Shown here one piece after another: positions 1 to 7,629 of a stretch of 34,448 nucleotides of DNA. The stretch is from contig JAUNNT010000022.1 of assembly GCA_030531305.1 (NCBI GenBank), positions 1 to 34,448 on the forward strand. Reading direction: 5' to 3'. Positions within the stretch are counted from its first letter, which is position 1. Every line of letters starts with the position of its first letter. The notes under the pieces were generated by a model, which saw nothing but the letters and a program-made list of their open reading frames with translations, did no database searches and was not told where the DNA came from. This stretch comes from Akkermansia sp. Lineage in GTDB: Bacteria > Verrucomicrobiota > Verrucomicrobiia > Verrucomicrobiales > Akkermansiaceae. Position numbers and translations under genes: made by a program.

Positions 1-4
1 AGTC

Positions 5-119
5 GGACGACAGGTCCCGCGAGAGTAGATAGCCGCCAGGGCTAACAAAGGCCGCATGGTTACAAACCATGCGGCCTTTACTTTACCCGGCTATCTCACT
101 CTCGCGGGACCTGTCGTCC
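5..119. repeat. Long near-perfect inverted repeat (about 115-bp hairpin)
   Basis: Arms 5-35 and 88-119 are reverse complements with a single-base insertion in the right arm. Between them sits a second perfect hairpin: 15-bp arms 47-61 and 65-79 around the loop ACA. Transcribed, this would be one long stem with an internal asymmetric bulge. The inner part recurs at 260-323 but the outer arms do not. No ORF here resembles a protein. It could be a REP/MITE-like unit, a strong terminator or a structured RNA; the sequence does not decide. Confidence 0.8.
30..93. repeat. Palindromic repeat unit, copy 1
   Basis: Positions 30-84 are identical over 55 bp to 260-314. Each copy opens with TAGCCG and closes with CGGCTA (88-93 here), so the unit is a closed hairpin. 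The 15-bp GC-rich inner stem lies at 47-61 and 65-79. Two identical copies 230 bp apart point to recent duplication or gene conversion of an interspersed palindromic element. Confidence 0.85.
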
Positions 120-130
120 AGCACCACCCC

Positions 131-147
131 GCTGCGCGCCGCGCAGC
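131..147. repeat. Short GC hairpin
   Basis: A perfect 7-bp inverted repeat (131-137 and 141-147) with a 3-nt loop lies in the gene-free left end, between the two copies of the 55-bp palindromic unit. It is one of several adjacent palindromes. No function can be assigned. Confidence 0.5.
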
Positions 148-196
148 TCTCCCGTCCCGCGAGTGAAAGCGCCCGACGGCTGTAAGGGCGATTGGA

Positions 197-216
197 CAAA
201 CCGCTACAGCGGTTTG
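197..216. repeat. Short perfect hairpin
   Basis: A 9-bp perfect stem (197-205 and 208-216) has a 2-nt loop. It lies in the gene-free stretch 1-426, where palindromes follow each other closely. No T-tract follows, so it is not a typical terminator. Confidence 0.5.
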
Positions 217-259
217 CCCCGCAGGGGTGAGCCACCAATGGGGTGGTGGCGAATCAAGG

Positions 260-323
260 TAGCCGCCAGGGCTAACAAAGGCCGCATGGTTACAAACCAT
301 GCGGCCTTTACTTTTTTCGGCTA
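260..323. repeat. Palindromic repeat unit, copy 2
   Basis: This is the second copy of the unit at 30-93, identical over 260-314 and again closed by TAGCCG and CGGCTA (318-323). It differs from copy 1 only after the inner stem, where the sequence becomes a run of T residues. Its outer flanks are unrelated to those of copy 1, which marks 260-323 as the repeat boundary. Confidence 0.85.
277..317 (+). terminator. Possible rho-independent terminator
   Basis: A 15-bp perfect GC-rich stem (277-291 and 295-309) is followed on the plus strand by a T-rich tract with six consecutive T residues at 312-317. This is the classic intrinsic-terminator layout. It would end transcription entering from left of the window and insulate the mcrB promoter. 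Copy 1 of the repeat lacks the long T run. The element may simply be a repeat that happens to look like a terminator. Confidence 0.5.
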
Positions 324-332
324 TCACTCGAG

Positions 333-371
333 AAATCCCAAATCCTACATCCTAAATCCCCAATCCTAAAT
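333..371. repeat. Degenerate AATCCYA heptamer array, left copy
   Basis: A 39-bp stretch of degenerate tandem units related to AATCCTA/AATCCCA. An identical 39-bp copy in the same orientation lies at 4323-4361, on the other side of the McrBC genes. Such low-complexity units may be scattered in intergenic space, or may mark the edges of an inserted cassette. Confidence 0.85.
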
Positions 372-383
372 GGAGCCGCCCCA

Positions 384-409
384 TGTGTGTACACACACCG
401 CGCCCGCAT
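384..409. repeat. TGTGTGTA / CACACCGCGCC module, left copy
   Basis: A 26-bp module matches 4291-4316 at 23 of 26 positions in direct orientation. In this copy TGTGTGT and ACACACA form a perfect 14-bp palindrome. With the heptamer array it makes the order array-module-mcrBC-module-array, so both flanks of the restriction cassette carry the same two elements. Confidence 0.7.
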
Positions 410-426
410 TCCCTTGACATTCTCCC

Positions 427-456
427 TTGACGAGCCTGCCGACGCAGGGGTATACT
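427..456 (+). promoter_or_regulatory. mcrBC promoter
   Basis: TTGACG (427-432), an 18-bp spacer and TATACT (451-456). The ATG at 466 lies 9 nt after the -10 box, so transcription should begin within a few bases of the start codon. This decides the start: the in-frame TTG at 427 coincides with the -35 box and cannot be on the same transcript. A second TTGACA at 414-419 is too far from this -10. Confidence 0.7.
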
Positions 457-465
457 GTTGTACCT

Positions 466-2970
466 ATGGCAGAGAACGAGACTGGAGGCAGGTGGGACAA
501 CCGCTCGGATTTTTTCTACAGGTGCGCGGAATTCACCAAGGAAAAGGTGCAGGCGGGAGAAATCCTGATGCAACCGGGCAAGAAACCCACTCCGTGGAAA
601 TGCGGTTGCGCGTGGGATGTTGCGGCATTGGGCGATTTTTACAAAAAGAATGCAGTAGGGGGTATTGTGCTCGCTGTGGAGGAAGATAGCCGTTATGTTC
701 GCAAAACTGACGAGATTGAGTATGCGGTGGGAATCAGGTATGAGTTTACCAAGTGGATGACGCCCGCGCTCGCCTTGCGTCTTTTGGCTTTCTTCGACAT
801 GGCGAAGGCACATCCCGCTGTGAAGGATGCCGGCATGTCACTCGTGGTGAAGTGGCATGAGCAGAGACGGCGGTATTACAACTGGCATATATACTTGAAT
901 GCACCTGTGTGCGCTGTGGCGCGTGGCACCCACCATGTGGATTCGTTGAATGAGCTTCCCGCAGATTGGCAGCCTGCGTTCCAAAAGGTGGTTGATGCCA
1001 TCAAGGCGCAGGCCAAGTTGGTGGAGCAGTTGCGCTCTGAACCGTTAGTCTGCTCAGCCGACGTGTGGAAACAGCTGGTGTGCTGGTATGAATCCAACAG
1101 GCAGGGAGTGCAGATCCTCGAGCTATCTGCGGAACAGAAGGAGGCGGTGGCACCCCTGATAGGCAAGCGTGTGGATGAATTGCCTTCTCACTTCCCCGCG
1201 CCGCTGGCCTTCTTGTCGGATGCTCCGGACACGCCCATTGACAAGGTGCGTATTCCCATGCCCGACAATGAGGCTGCTTTCCGCGAGTGGCTCGCCGTGT
1301 ATGTCAATGCGTCTCCGAAATCCCAAAGCCGCTACTTGCAGGCGTTGACCAGCCTGTGGAAAAATGTCCCGGAGCTCTTTCTGGAGCGCGATATAACTTC
1401 CGTGTATGAAATCGAAACACCGGGGGAGATACAAGAATTCATCGAGGAATTGAGAGAGACGGAATGGTATCGGGGCAAGTCTGAACGTCGCCCCGGCGCG
1501 AAACCCGGAGGCAATGATTCCCTAGTTGTACTTAACCACTACTGCGATTTCCTGAACCAAAGAGATTTACCCCCTAAAACAATGTCTGAGAAAACCGAGA
1601 AAAAATCAGAGAGAACCGAAATGGAGCTGTCGCTTGCGGAGTTGATTCAGCGCCCCGACCGCGAGGAACTGCTAACCGGATCCAAGCCCATATACATGGA
1701 TTGTCCGTGGGGGCGGGTAGAGGGAAATGCGTGGCGTCCCCTGTACAATCTAATTTGGAAAAGGGCTTGGAAGGAAAAGCGTGAGGAGCTTGTCGGGGAT
1801 AGCTCCCTGGTAACGCCCAAGAATGCTGAGGCCTATCTACGGAATACCAAGCTCTATTTCCCAGTGGACGAGACGTATGCCGTGTACAACAATTACGGAA
1901 TCCGAAACATGATGCCACTTGTGGGCAAGTTGTTTGTTGCGTGCGGCATCGCTTTGGAAGACGTGAAAGTGCGTTTTGTCACCAATGTGGAAACGGTTTC
2001 GAAGACTGTGACGGATGCGGACTTGAACACCATTCTGTACGGCCCTCCCGGAACGGGCAAGACCTATCACACGGTGGCGTATGCCGTGGCAATCTGCACG
2101 GGGCGGCCCGTGGCGGAGGTGATGGAGGCTGCGAAGGAGGATTATCAGAGAGTGAAGTCTGAGTATAACGGCTTGATACAGGAGGGGCGCATAGCATTTG
2201 CCACCTTCCACCAAAGCTACGAGTACGGCGATTTCATCGAAGGAATCAGACCGGAAGAGAAGGGCGGTGTTGTAACCTATAAGGTGGAACCCGGCGTGTT
2301 CCGCAAGTTCTGCGACGAGGCGGGGGATGAGCCGCGAGTGTTCATCATTGATGAAATCAACCGTGGCAACATATCCAAGATTTTGGGAGAACTCATCACG
2401 CTGATTGAGCCCAGCAAGCGGGAGTCGCAGCACGTTACCCTGCCGTTGTCCGGGGATGATTTCACCGTGCCGAAAAACGTGTATATTCTGGGCACCATGA
2501 ACACGGCGGACCGCTCCATTGCCATGATGGACACGGCGCTGCGGCGGCGGTTCGATTTTGTGCCGATGGCACCGCAGCCGGAACTGCTGCCCGACAATGT
2601 GGAAGGTGTGAACGTTGCCCGCATGCTGGATGTGATGAACAAGCGCATCGAGTGGCTGTACGATGCCGACCACGCCATTGGGCACGCCCTGTTCTGGACG
2701 CTGCATGAGAAACCCACCTTGGCGGAGTTGGCACGCATTTTCCGCAAGAAAATCATTCCGCAGCTGCAGGAGTATTTTCATGACGACTACAGAAAGGTAC
2801 AGCTGGTGATGGGGAAAAGCAAATTGATACAGGAATGTCCCTTGCCGGCAAACCTGTTTATGCAGAATGTGGATGACGAGTTGCCGAATGCCCAGTATCA
2901 TGCGCTTCCAGAGGGTCATGCAGCATGGCTTGACTCTGGTATGTACCGCGCTATCTATGAGCAGTCCTAA
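466..2970 (+). CDS. mcrB: McrB-family AAA+ GTPase of a type IV (modification-dependent) restriction system
   Basis: This 834-residue protein is the motor of an McrBC-type system. In this family McrB recognises modified DNA through its N-terminus and drives translocation by GTP hydrolysis, while McrC cuts. The AAA+ core is clear: Walker A GPPGTGKT at 526-533, Walker B VFIIDEINRGN from 625, and MNTADRSI from 678, followed by an arginine-rich sensor region. The roughly 500 residues before it do not resemble the E. coli McrB DNA-binding domain. They include a region near 270-380 resembling modules placed before the GTPase in other McrB-like proteins. I chose ATG 466 because of promoter placement. 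mcrC follows after 17 nt. Codon use is visibly more AT-rich than in later genes, suggesting acquisition by transfer. The modification recognised cannot be read from the sequence. Confidence 0.93.
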   Translation: MAENETGGRWDNRSDFFYRCAEFTKEKVQAGEILMQPGKKPTPWKCGCAWDVAALGDFYKKNAVGGIVLAVEEDSRYVRKTDEIEYAVGIRYEFTKWMTPALALRLLAFFDMAKAHPAVKDAGMSLVVKWHEQRRRYYNWHIYLNAPVCAVARGTHHVDSLNELPADWQPAFQKVVDAIKAQAKLVEQLRSEPLVCSADVWKQLVCWYESNRQGVQILELSAEQKEAVAPLIGKRVDELPSHFPAPLAFLSDAPDTPIDKVRIPMPDNEAAFREWLAVYVNASPKSQSRYLQALTSLWKNVPELFLERDITSVYEIETPGEIQEFIEELRETEWYRGKSERRPGAKPGGNDSLVVLNHYCDFLNQRDLPPKTMSEKTEKKSERTEMELSLAELIQRPDREELLTGSKPIYMDCPWGRVEGNAWRPLYNLIWKRAWKEKREELVGDSSLVTPKNAEAYLRNTKLYFPVDETYAVYNNYGIRNMMPLVGKLFVACGIALEDVKVRFVTNVETVSKTVTDADLNTILYGPPGTGKTYHTVAYAVAICTGRPVAEVMEAAKEDYQRVKSEYNGLIQEGRIAFATFHQSYEYGDFIEGIRPEEKGGVVTYKVEPGVFRKFCDEAGDEPRVFIIDEINRGNISKILGELITLIEPSKRESQHVTLPLSGDDFTVPKNVYILGTMNTADRSIAMMDTALRRRFDFVPMAPQPELLPDNVEGVNVARMLDVMNKRIEWLYDADHAIGHALFWTLHEKPTLAELARIFRKKIIPQLQEYFHDDYRKVQLVMGKSKLIQECPLPANLFMQNVDDELPNAQYHALPEGHAAWLDSGMYRAIYEQS

Positions 2971-2987
2971 GTGACGATCGGGGATTC

Positions 2988-4256
2988 ATGAACAAGGTGT
3001 ACTCATACAGAGAGTACGACATTCTCGTACCCGAAGACATACAGGGTGGCGCCCCGCCTGGTACGCGGCCCTGTGCCGATTTTCGAGAACTGCGTGACTT
3101 TGTTCACAGTACCGAAGGCGTGGATGATTTTTTCAGTTACCATGTACGCCATGGCGTGGAGCGCATCACGCTACAGAATTATGTGGGCGTGATCCGTTTC
3201 CGCAGCGGGCACCAGATGGAGATACTGCCCAAAATCAGCGGGAGCACCGGGCTTGAACAGGCACGCGGCATTGTGCTGGATATGCTGCGCTGTCTCACGC
3301 ACACGCCGTTTCGCCAAGGTGGCACGGCAGCTCAGCGGACATGCAAAATGCCCTTGCTGGATGCCTTCATTCAAATGTATCTGCGGGAGGTGCAGGCATT
3401 GGTGCGCGGCGGCATCCGCGCCGACTACGTGGCGCGGCAGGGCAATTTGAACCGATTGCGCGGGCGCATATTGCTCACCCCGCAACTGCGGCACAACATT
3501 CTGCATCCCGAGCGCTTGTATTGCGCTTATGACGAGTACGATTTGAACTGCCCCGAGAACCGCCTGGTGAAAACCACGCTTCTGGTGCTGAGACGGCATA
3601 CGGCCACTCCGGCACTCGTGCGCGAAATCGACGGCCTGTTGCAGTATTTCGATGAGGTGGACAAGTCTGCTTCCATTGATGCGGATTTCAACAAGGTGCG
3701 CACGGACCGCAGTCGCCGCGCGTACGCGCAGCTCATGAACTGGGCAAGGGTGTTCCTACAGGGCCGCAGTTTCAGCAGCTTTGCCGGGCGTGCAGATGCA
3801 TGCGTGCTTCTGTTCCCCATGGAGCGCTTGTTTGAGGATTATGTGGCACACTACGTACGTCAGTCATTCCGGGCTGACGGCTGGCGCGTAACCACACAGG
3901 CGCGGGGGCACTACCTGTTTGACAGTGGCGGCGAGCACCATTTCTCAGTTCGCCCCGACATCCTTTTGGAAAGGAATGGAAGGGTTCTGGTGATGGACAC
4001 CAAGTGGAAGGTGCTGGAGAACGATCCCGACAGGCATTTCGGCATACAGCAGGCGGATATGTACCAAATGAGCGCGTACGCCACGGAGATGGCATCCAAG
4101 GACATTTTCCTGCTCTATCCCCGCTTGGATTGGATGCCCGTTAATGAGCCGTTGAAGGTTTATCACGATGATGCATCAGGGTTGAACGTGCATATTTACC
4201 CTGTGGATTTGCCGAGTGTGCAGGGAAGTGTGGATGCACTAGCCGGTATGCAATGA
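2988..4256 (+). CDS. mcrC: McrC-family nuclease subunit
   Basis: This 422-residue protein is the endonuclease partner of the preceding McrB. The C-terminal half carries a PD-(D/E)xK nuclease signature: RPDI followed by a beta-strand ending VMDTKWK, which supplies the catalytic Asp and Lys. The N-terminal part, around VGVIRFRSG and ILPKI, matches the beta-rich domain typical of McrC, which contacts and stimulates the McrB ring. Length is ordinary for a LlaJI/McrC-type subunit. It lies 17 nt after mcrB on the same strand and should be cotranscribed. No methyltransferase or further defence gene follows. The next gene is on the opposite strand, so the system appears to be a self-contained two-gene cassette. 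Confidence 0.92.
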   Translation: MNKVYSYREYDILVPEDIQGGAPPGTRPCADFRELRDFVHSTEGVDDFFSYHVRHGVERITLQNYVGVIRFRSGHQMEILPKISGSTGLEQARGIVLDMLRCLTHTPFRQGGTAAQRTCKMPLLDAFIQMYLREVQALVRGGIRADYVARQGNLNRLRGRILLTPQLRHNILHPERLYCAYDEYDLNCPENRLVKTTLLVLRRHTATPALVREIDGLLQYFDEVDKSASIDADFNKVRTDRSRRAYAQLMNWARVFLQGRSFSSFAGRADACVLLFPMERLFEDYVAHYVRQSFRADGWRVTTQARGHYLFDSGGEHHFSVRPDILLERNGRVLVMDTKWKVLENDPDRHFGIQQADMYQMSAYATEMASKDIFLLYPRLDWMPVNEPLKVYHDDASGLNVHIYPVDLPSVQGSVDALAGMQ

Positions 4257-4290
4257 TTGGCGGCAACGGGCGTGGTTGGTATGCAAGCCG

Positions 4291-4316
4291 TGTGTGTATT
4301 CACACCGCGCCGGCAT
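4291..4316. repeat. TGTGTGTA / CACACCGCGCC module, right copy
   Basis: Direct-orientation counterpart of 384-409, with three mismatches over 26 bp. It lies 34 bp after the mcrC stop codon and just before the right heptamer array. Part of it (GTGTATTCACACCGCG) resembles the arms of the nested palindrome at 8719-9013, so the two may belong to one repeat family. Confidence 0.65.
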
Positions 4317-4322
4317 ATGCAC

Positions 4323-4361
4323 AAATCCCAAATCCTACATCCTAAATCCCCAATCCTAAAT
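4323..4361. repeat. Degenerate AATCCYA heptamer array, right copy
   Basis: Identical over 39 bp to 333-371 and in the same orientation, nearly 4 kb away. It ends 20 bp before the stop codon of the convergent metallophosphoesterase gene. With its left copy it brackets the McrBC cassette. Confidence 0.85.
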
Positions 4362-4381
4362 TGGTGGCTCCCCGCTGCCAA

Positions 4382-5527
4382 TCAGGCGGGGTGCAGGGTG
4401 ATGAGTGTGATTTCCGCGGGGCAGAAGAGGCGGATGAGCATGCCGGACCATAGGCTGGTGCCGGGGGTGACGTAGAGCTGCATGCCGCCGATTTGGTACA
4501 TGCCTTCCACGTAGCCGGCGTTGTATTTGGCCACGATGTTGGAGAGGATGGGGAACATGCCGCCGTGGGTGTGGCCGGAGAGTTGCAATGCCACGCGGCC
4601 GCCCTGCGCGATTTGCGGGGCCATGGAGGGCTGGTGGGCGAGCAGCACCACGGGAAGCTCCTGCGGCGCGCCCTGCAGGGCCTTGCCGAGGTCGGGGGCT
4701 TCCTCCTGCTGCCAAGCGGCGGCGGGGTCGGCCACGCCCGCCAGGACAACACCCTGCCCCAGCACGGCATGGGCGTTGGTGAGCATGCGGATGCCGTGGC
4801 GGGCGAAGTAATCCATCCAGTCGGCGTAGCCGGAGGGGTAGTCGTGGTTGCCTGGCACGCCGAACACGCCGAGCGGTGCACGCAAATCCGCCAGCGGCTC
4901 CAAATCCTGCCCGTGGTCGGCCACGGTGCCGTCCACGAAGTCGCCGCAGATGGCGATGGCATCCGCGCCGAGGGCGTTCACTTGGTCCACGAGCGCGCGG
5001 AAGTAGGGCTCTCGCTTCACGGTGTCGGCATGCAGGTCCGCCAGCAGGGCGAGGGTGACGGGCTTGGCATCCGCGGGCATGCCGGGTAGGGAGATATCCA
5101 CGCGGTGGACCTGCGGCATGGCGAGGGCGTTGCACATGCCCACGGTGGTGGCGATGCCCGCGAGCGCGGCGAGGGCGATGTTCACGGCGTTGCGGAAGCG
5201 CCCCCGCACAAAGAGCCACCCCACCGCGCGAGGCAGCTCCGCAAGCAGCAGTAGGATGCCCAGCAGAATCACAAAGATGTTCAGCCAGGTGAGCGGCAGC
5301 AGGATGCGCGCATCCACCTCCGGCGCAAAGTAGCGGCCGCCGGGGTTCACCCATTCAAGGATGCTGAACTTGAACGCGCCGAGCGCCAGCAGGAGCAGCA
5401 TCGGCACCTTCCACCACCAATTCACGCGCAGCGGCCCCCCGCCGCCGCTACGCTTTGGCGTGGCAAGCACCACCCGCAGGGCGATGTAGAGCATCAGGAC
5501 CGCATACACGATGAAGACGGTGCGCAT
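4382..5527 (-). CDS. Membrane-anchored calcineurin-like metallophosphoesterase
   Basis: The 381-residue protein starts with about 150 residues holding several hydrophobic membrane segments, then a metallophosphoesterase domain. All five metal-site blocks are visible in order: DLHAD, GDFVDG, GNHD, an AHQPS histidine block and GHTHGG. This arrangement is that of YkuE/YaeI-type enzymes. Some relatives, such as chlamydial LpxG, hydrolyse UDP-2,3-diacylglucosamine in lipid A synthesis. That role is possible but not shown. The catalytic domain follows the last membrane segment. The gene stands alone, convergent with mcrC and divergent from the secreted-protein operon at 5641, with its own promoter only 6 nt from the ATG. 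Confidence 0.85.
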   Translation of the reverse strand: MRTVFIVYAVLMLYIALRVVLATPKRSGGGGPLRVNWWWKVPMLLLLALGAFKFSILEWVNPGGRYFAPEVDARILLPLTWLNIFVILLGILLLLAELPRAVGWLFVRGRFRNAVNIALAALAGIATTVGMCNALAMPQVHRVDISLPGMPADAKPVTLALLADLHADTVKREPYFRALVDQVNALGADAIAICGDFVDGTVADHGQDLEPLADLRAPLGVFGVPGNHDYPSGYADWMDYFARHGIRMLTNAHAVLGQGVVLAGVADPAAAWQQEEAPDLGKALQGAPQELPVVLLAHQPSMAPQIAQGGRVALQLSGHTHGGMFPILSNIVAKYNAGYVEGMYQIGGMQLYVTPGTSLWSGMLIRLFCPAEITLITLHPA

Positions 5528-5533
5528 GGCGGC

Positions 5534-5562
5534 ATTGTACGGCTATTCCCGTGGAATGGCAA
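5534..5562 (-). promoter_or_regulatory. Promoter of the metallophosphoesterase gene
   Basis: On the minus strand: TTGCCA (5562-5557), a 17-bp spacer and TACAAT (5539-5534), then 6 nt to the ATG at 5527. Transcription should start at or next to the start codon. There is no room for a ribosome binding site. Confidence 0.7.
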
Positions 5563-5583
5563 GGACCGGGGGAAATTTTGTTC

Positions 5584-5612
5584 TTGCGTTGCGGGGGTGG
5601 GCTTGCTAACAT
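5584..5612 (+). promoter_or_regulatory. Promoter of the 5641-8696 operon
   Basis: TTGCGT (5584-5589), a 17-bp spacer and TAACAT (5607-5612). The ATG at 5641 is 28 nt beyond the -10, giving a short leader of about 20 nt without a clear Shine-Dalgarno motif. It is back to back with the metallophosphoesterase promoter; the two -35 boxes are 21 bp apart. Confidence 0.5.
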
Positions 5613-5640
5613 TCACGCGGACGGGAAGTCCCTGAATTTC

Positions 5641-6456
5641 ATGATGAAGAAGACCATTTCCACAATCGCTTTGGCGCTGGTGGCCGCGTTGGCGCCGGTG
5701 CAGAGTGTCCGCGCGCAGGATGTAGCCTTTGACAACGACAAGGCGGCCGCCAAGGAGGAAGCCAAGGCGGAGGAGGCCGCCAAGAAGGGCGTGCGCCTCA
5801 TGATTTGCTCGCCGAGCGGCGAGACGCTGCCCAACCCGCTCTACTGCAAGAGCGGCAAGAAGTTCATCCAGGTGACGCTGGCGGCGCGCACGCCGTCCCG
5901 CCCCATTCCCTCGCAGGACGGCAAGATCCGCTTCTGGAAGAGCGACCCCTCGTCCGCCTTGGCGGGGGCGAAGGACGATGCCGAGAAGGAGGCGAAGCTG
6001 CCGCCCGCGGATTACGTGCTCAACGGCGTGCCGTCCGGCTCCAAGATGGTGGGCTTCGTGATTCCGTCCAAGGACTCCAAGACGCTGCAGGGCCTGTTCT
6101 TCAAGGAAAAGGATTTCCCGAAGCAGGGCGTGCACCTCATCAACCTTTCCCCCTATCCCATCCGCATGACCACGTCCACCAAGGGCGATTTCTCCGATGC
6201 CAAGCACACCGTGCTCTCCCCCTACCGCAAGGATGACGGCATCAACAAGAAGAACTCCTGGTCCGTGGGCGGGAACGACGGCGACACCCTCTCCTTCGCC
6301 GTGTCGTACAAGGCCAACAACATGCCGGACTACAAGCGCTTCAGGGTGTCGTCCCTGGTGGTAAGCCAGCGGCAGTCCCAAATCACCGTGGTGGTGAAGG
6401 ACCCGGCGCACGACAGCCCGAAGCTGCTCTCCTTCCAGATAGCCGAGGAAAAGTAA
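5641..6456 (+). CDS. Secreted protein of unknown function
   Basis: The 271-residue protein is not recognised. It begins with a clear Sec signal peptide (two Met, two Lys, a hydrophobic run, likely cleavage after VRAQ near residue 26). A short Ala/Lys/Glu-rich charged helix (about 33-48) follows, then a soluble domain of roughly 220 residues rich in Lys, Ser and Pro, with probable beta-strand segments (VHLINLSPYPIRM, RVSSLVVSQRQSQITVVV). The start at the double ATG (5641 or 5644) is chosen because it gives the signal peptide. It is first in an operon with the kinase gene 21 nt downstream. It is probably periplasmic or extracytoplasmic. Confidence 0.8.
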   Translation: MMKKTISTIALALVAALAPVQSVRAQDVAFDNDKAAAKEEAKAEEAAKKGVRLMICSPSGETLPNPLYCKSGKKFIQVTLAARTPSRPIPSQDGKIRFWKSDPSSALAGAKDDAEKEAKLPPADYVLNGVPSGSKMVGFVIPSKDSKTLQGLFFKEKDFPKQGVHLINLSPYPIRMTTSTKGDFSDAKHTVLSPYRKDDGINKKNSWSVGGNDGDTLSFAVSYKANNMPDYKRFRVSSLVVSQRQSQITVVVKDPAHDSPKLLSFQIAEEK

Positions 6457-6477
6457 ACGCCAAGCCCCCGCACCGCC

Positions 6478-7629
6478 ATGCCTCTTGAACGCCACACGGG
6501 CGACGCCATCGGCAAGCGCATCGCGCACATCGGCGACCAGTTCGCCATCAGCGGCGACTTCCTGTACGGGGAGGAGCTGCGCAACGGCCACATCAACACC
6601 ACGTACCGCGCCTGCTACAAGACGGAGGACGGGCACGAGGACCGCTACATCCTGCAGCGCATCAACGACTACGTGTTCAAGGACCCGGCGCAGGTGATGC
6701 GCAATGTGGAGAAGGTGACGCGCCACATCACGTGGAAGCTGCTGCGGCGGCGCAGCGGCGGCGCCGGGCAGACGCTCACGCTCTACCCCGCGCGCGGCGG
6801 CCGCAACTACATCGACCTGCCGGAGGAGGGCGGCATGTGGCGCTGCTACAACAACATCGAGGACACCCACACCTACGACGTGGTGGAGAACACCCGCCAG
6901 GCCTACCAGGCGGGATTCGCGTTCGGCTCGTTCCAGGATCTCATCTGCGACATGAACCCGGAGGACATCAAAGAGTCCATCCCGGATTTCCACAACACCC
7001 CCAAGCGCTACGAGAACCTGGAGGCCAGCATCAAGGCGGATGCCAAGGGACGGCTCGCCAACTGCACCGCGGAGGTGGAGCTGGTGCGCTCCTGGGCCCC
7101 CCAGTTCAGCAAGCTCACCGATTTGCAGGCCAAGGGCGAAATCCCCACCCGCATCACCCACAACGACACCAAGATCAACAACGTGATGCTGGACTCCGAG
7201 ACGGACGCCGCCGTGTGCGTGATCGACCTGGACACCGTGATGCCCGGCCTGGTACTGTACGATTTCGGCGACATGGTGCGCACCGCCACGTGCATGGCGG
7301 AAGAGGACGAGGAGGACCTGAGCAAGGTGGTGATGCAGCTGCCGCTGTTCGAATCGCTGGCGGAGGGCTACCTGGACGCGGCGCACAAGTTCCTGACGCC
7401 CGCGGAGGCGGAGAACCTGGCGTTCGCCGGGTGGCTCATCACCGTGGAAATCGGCATGCGCTTCCTGACGGACTACCTGGACGGCGATCTCTATTTCCGC
7501 ACGGAGAAGCCGGAGCACAACCTCATCCGCGCCCGCAACCAGTTCAAGCTTGCCCAGAGCATCCAGGAGAACCTGCCGCGCATGCAGAAGTACATCGACC
7601 GCCTGATGCGCTCGCACAACAAGAAGTGA
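6478..7629 (+). CDS. Phosphotransferase (APH/choline kinase fold), NahK-like N-acetylhexosamine 1-kinase candidate
   Basis: The 383-residue protein has an aminoglycoside-phosphotransferase-type kinase fold. Visible are an N-terminal GHINTTY glycine loop (about 38-44), the Brenner-type motif HNDTKINNV with catalytic D230 after H228, and the metal-binding IDLDT (249-253) followed by YDFGD. This combination is characteristic of N-acetylhexosamine 1-kinase (NahK) and relatives, which phosphorylate GlcNAc or GalNAc at C1 when host glycans are salvaged. Homologues are sometimes mislabelled as mucin-desulfation proteins. It is cytoplasmic, with no signal peptide. It lies between two secreted unknowns, and its stop codon overlaps the next ATG by one base (TGATG). 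Substrate identity is inferred from family only. Confidence 0.75.
   Translation: MPLERHTGDAIGKRIAHIGDQFAISGDFLYGEELRNGHINTTYRACYKTEDGHEDRYILQRINDYVFKDPAQVMRNVEKVTRHITWKLLRRRSGGAGQTLTLYPARGGRNYIDLPEEGGMWRCYNNIEDTHTYDVVENTRQAYQAGFAFGSFQDLICDMNPEDIKESIPDFHNTPKRYENLEASIKADAKGRLANCTAEVELVRSWAPQFSKLTDLQAKGEIPTRITHNDTKINNVMLDSETDAAVCVIDLDTVMPGLVLYDFGDMVRTATCMAEEDEEDLSKVVMQLPLFESLAEGYLDAAHKFLTPAEAENLAFAGWLITVEIGMRFLTDYLDGDLYFRTEKPEHNLIRARNQFKLAQSIQENLPRMQKYIDRLMRSHNKK

Noticed and set aside
1..330. CRISPR array or integron attC site
   Set aside because: There are only two copies of the unit with no regular spacer series, and I see no attC core sites or integrase. The palindromes fit an interspersed repeat or terminator better.
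333..371. Telomere-like or replication-origin heptamer array
   Set aside because: The units are short and degenerate, there is no dnaA or DnaA-box cluster, and an identical copy sits about 4 kb away in an ordinary intergenic position.
6732..7628. Upstream extension of the second secreted protein's frame
   Set aside because: It overlaps almost the whole kinase gene. The signal peptide and the TGATG coupling place the true start at 7629.
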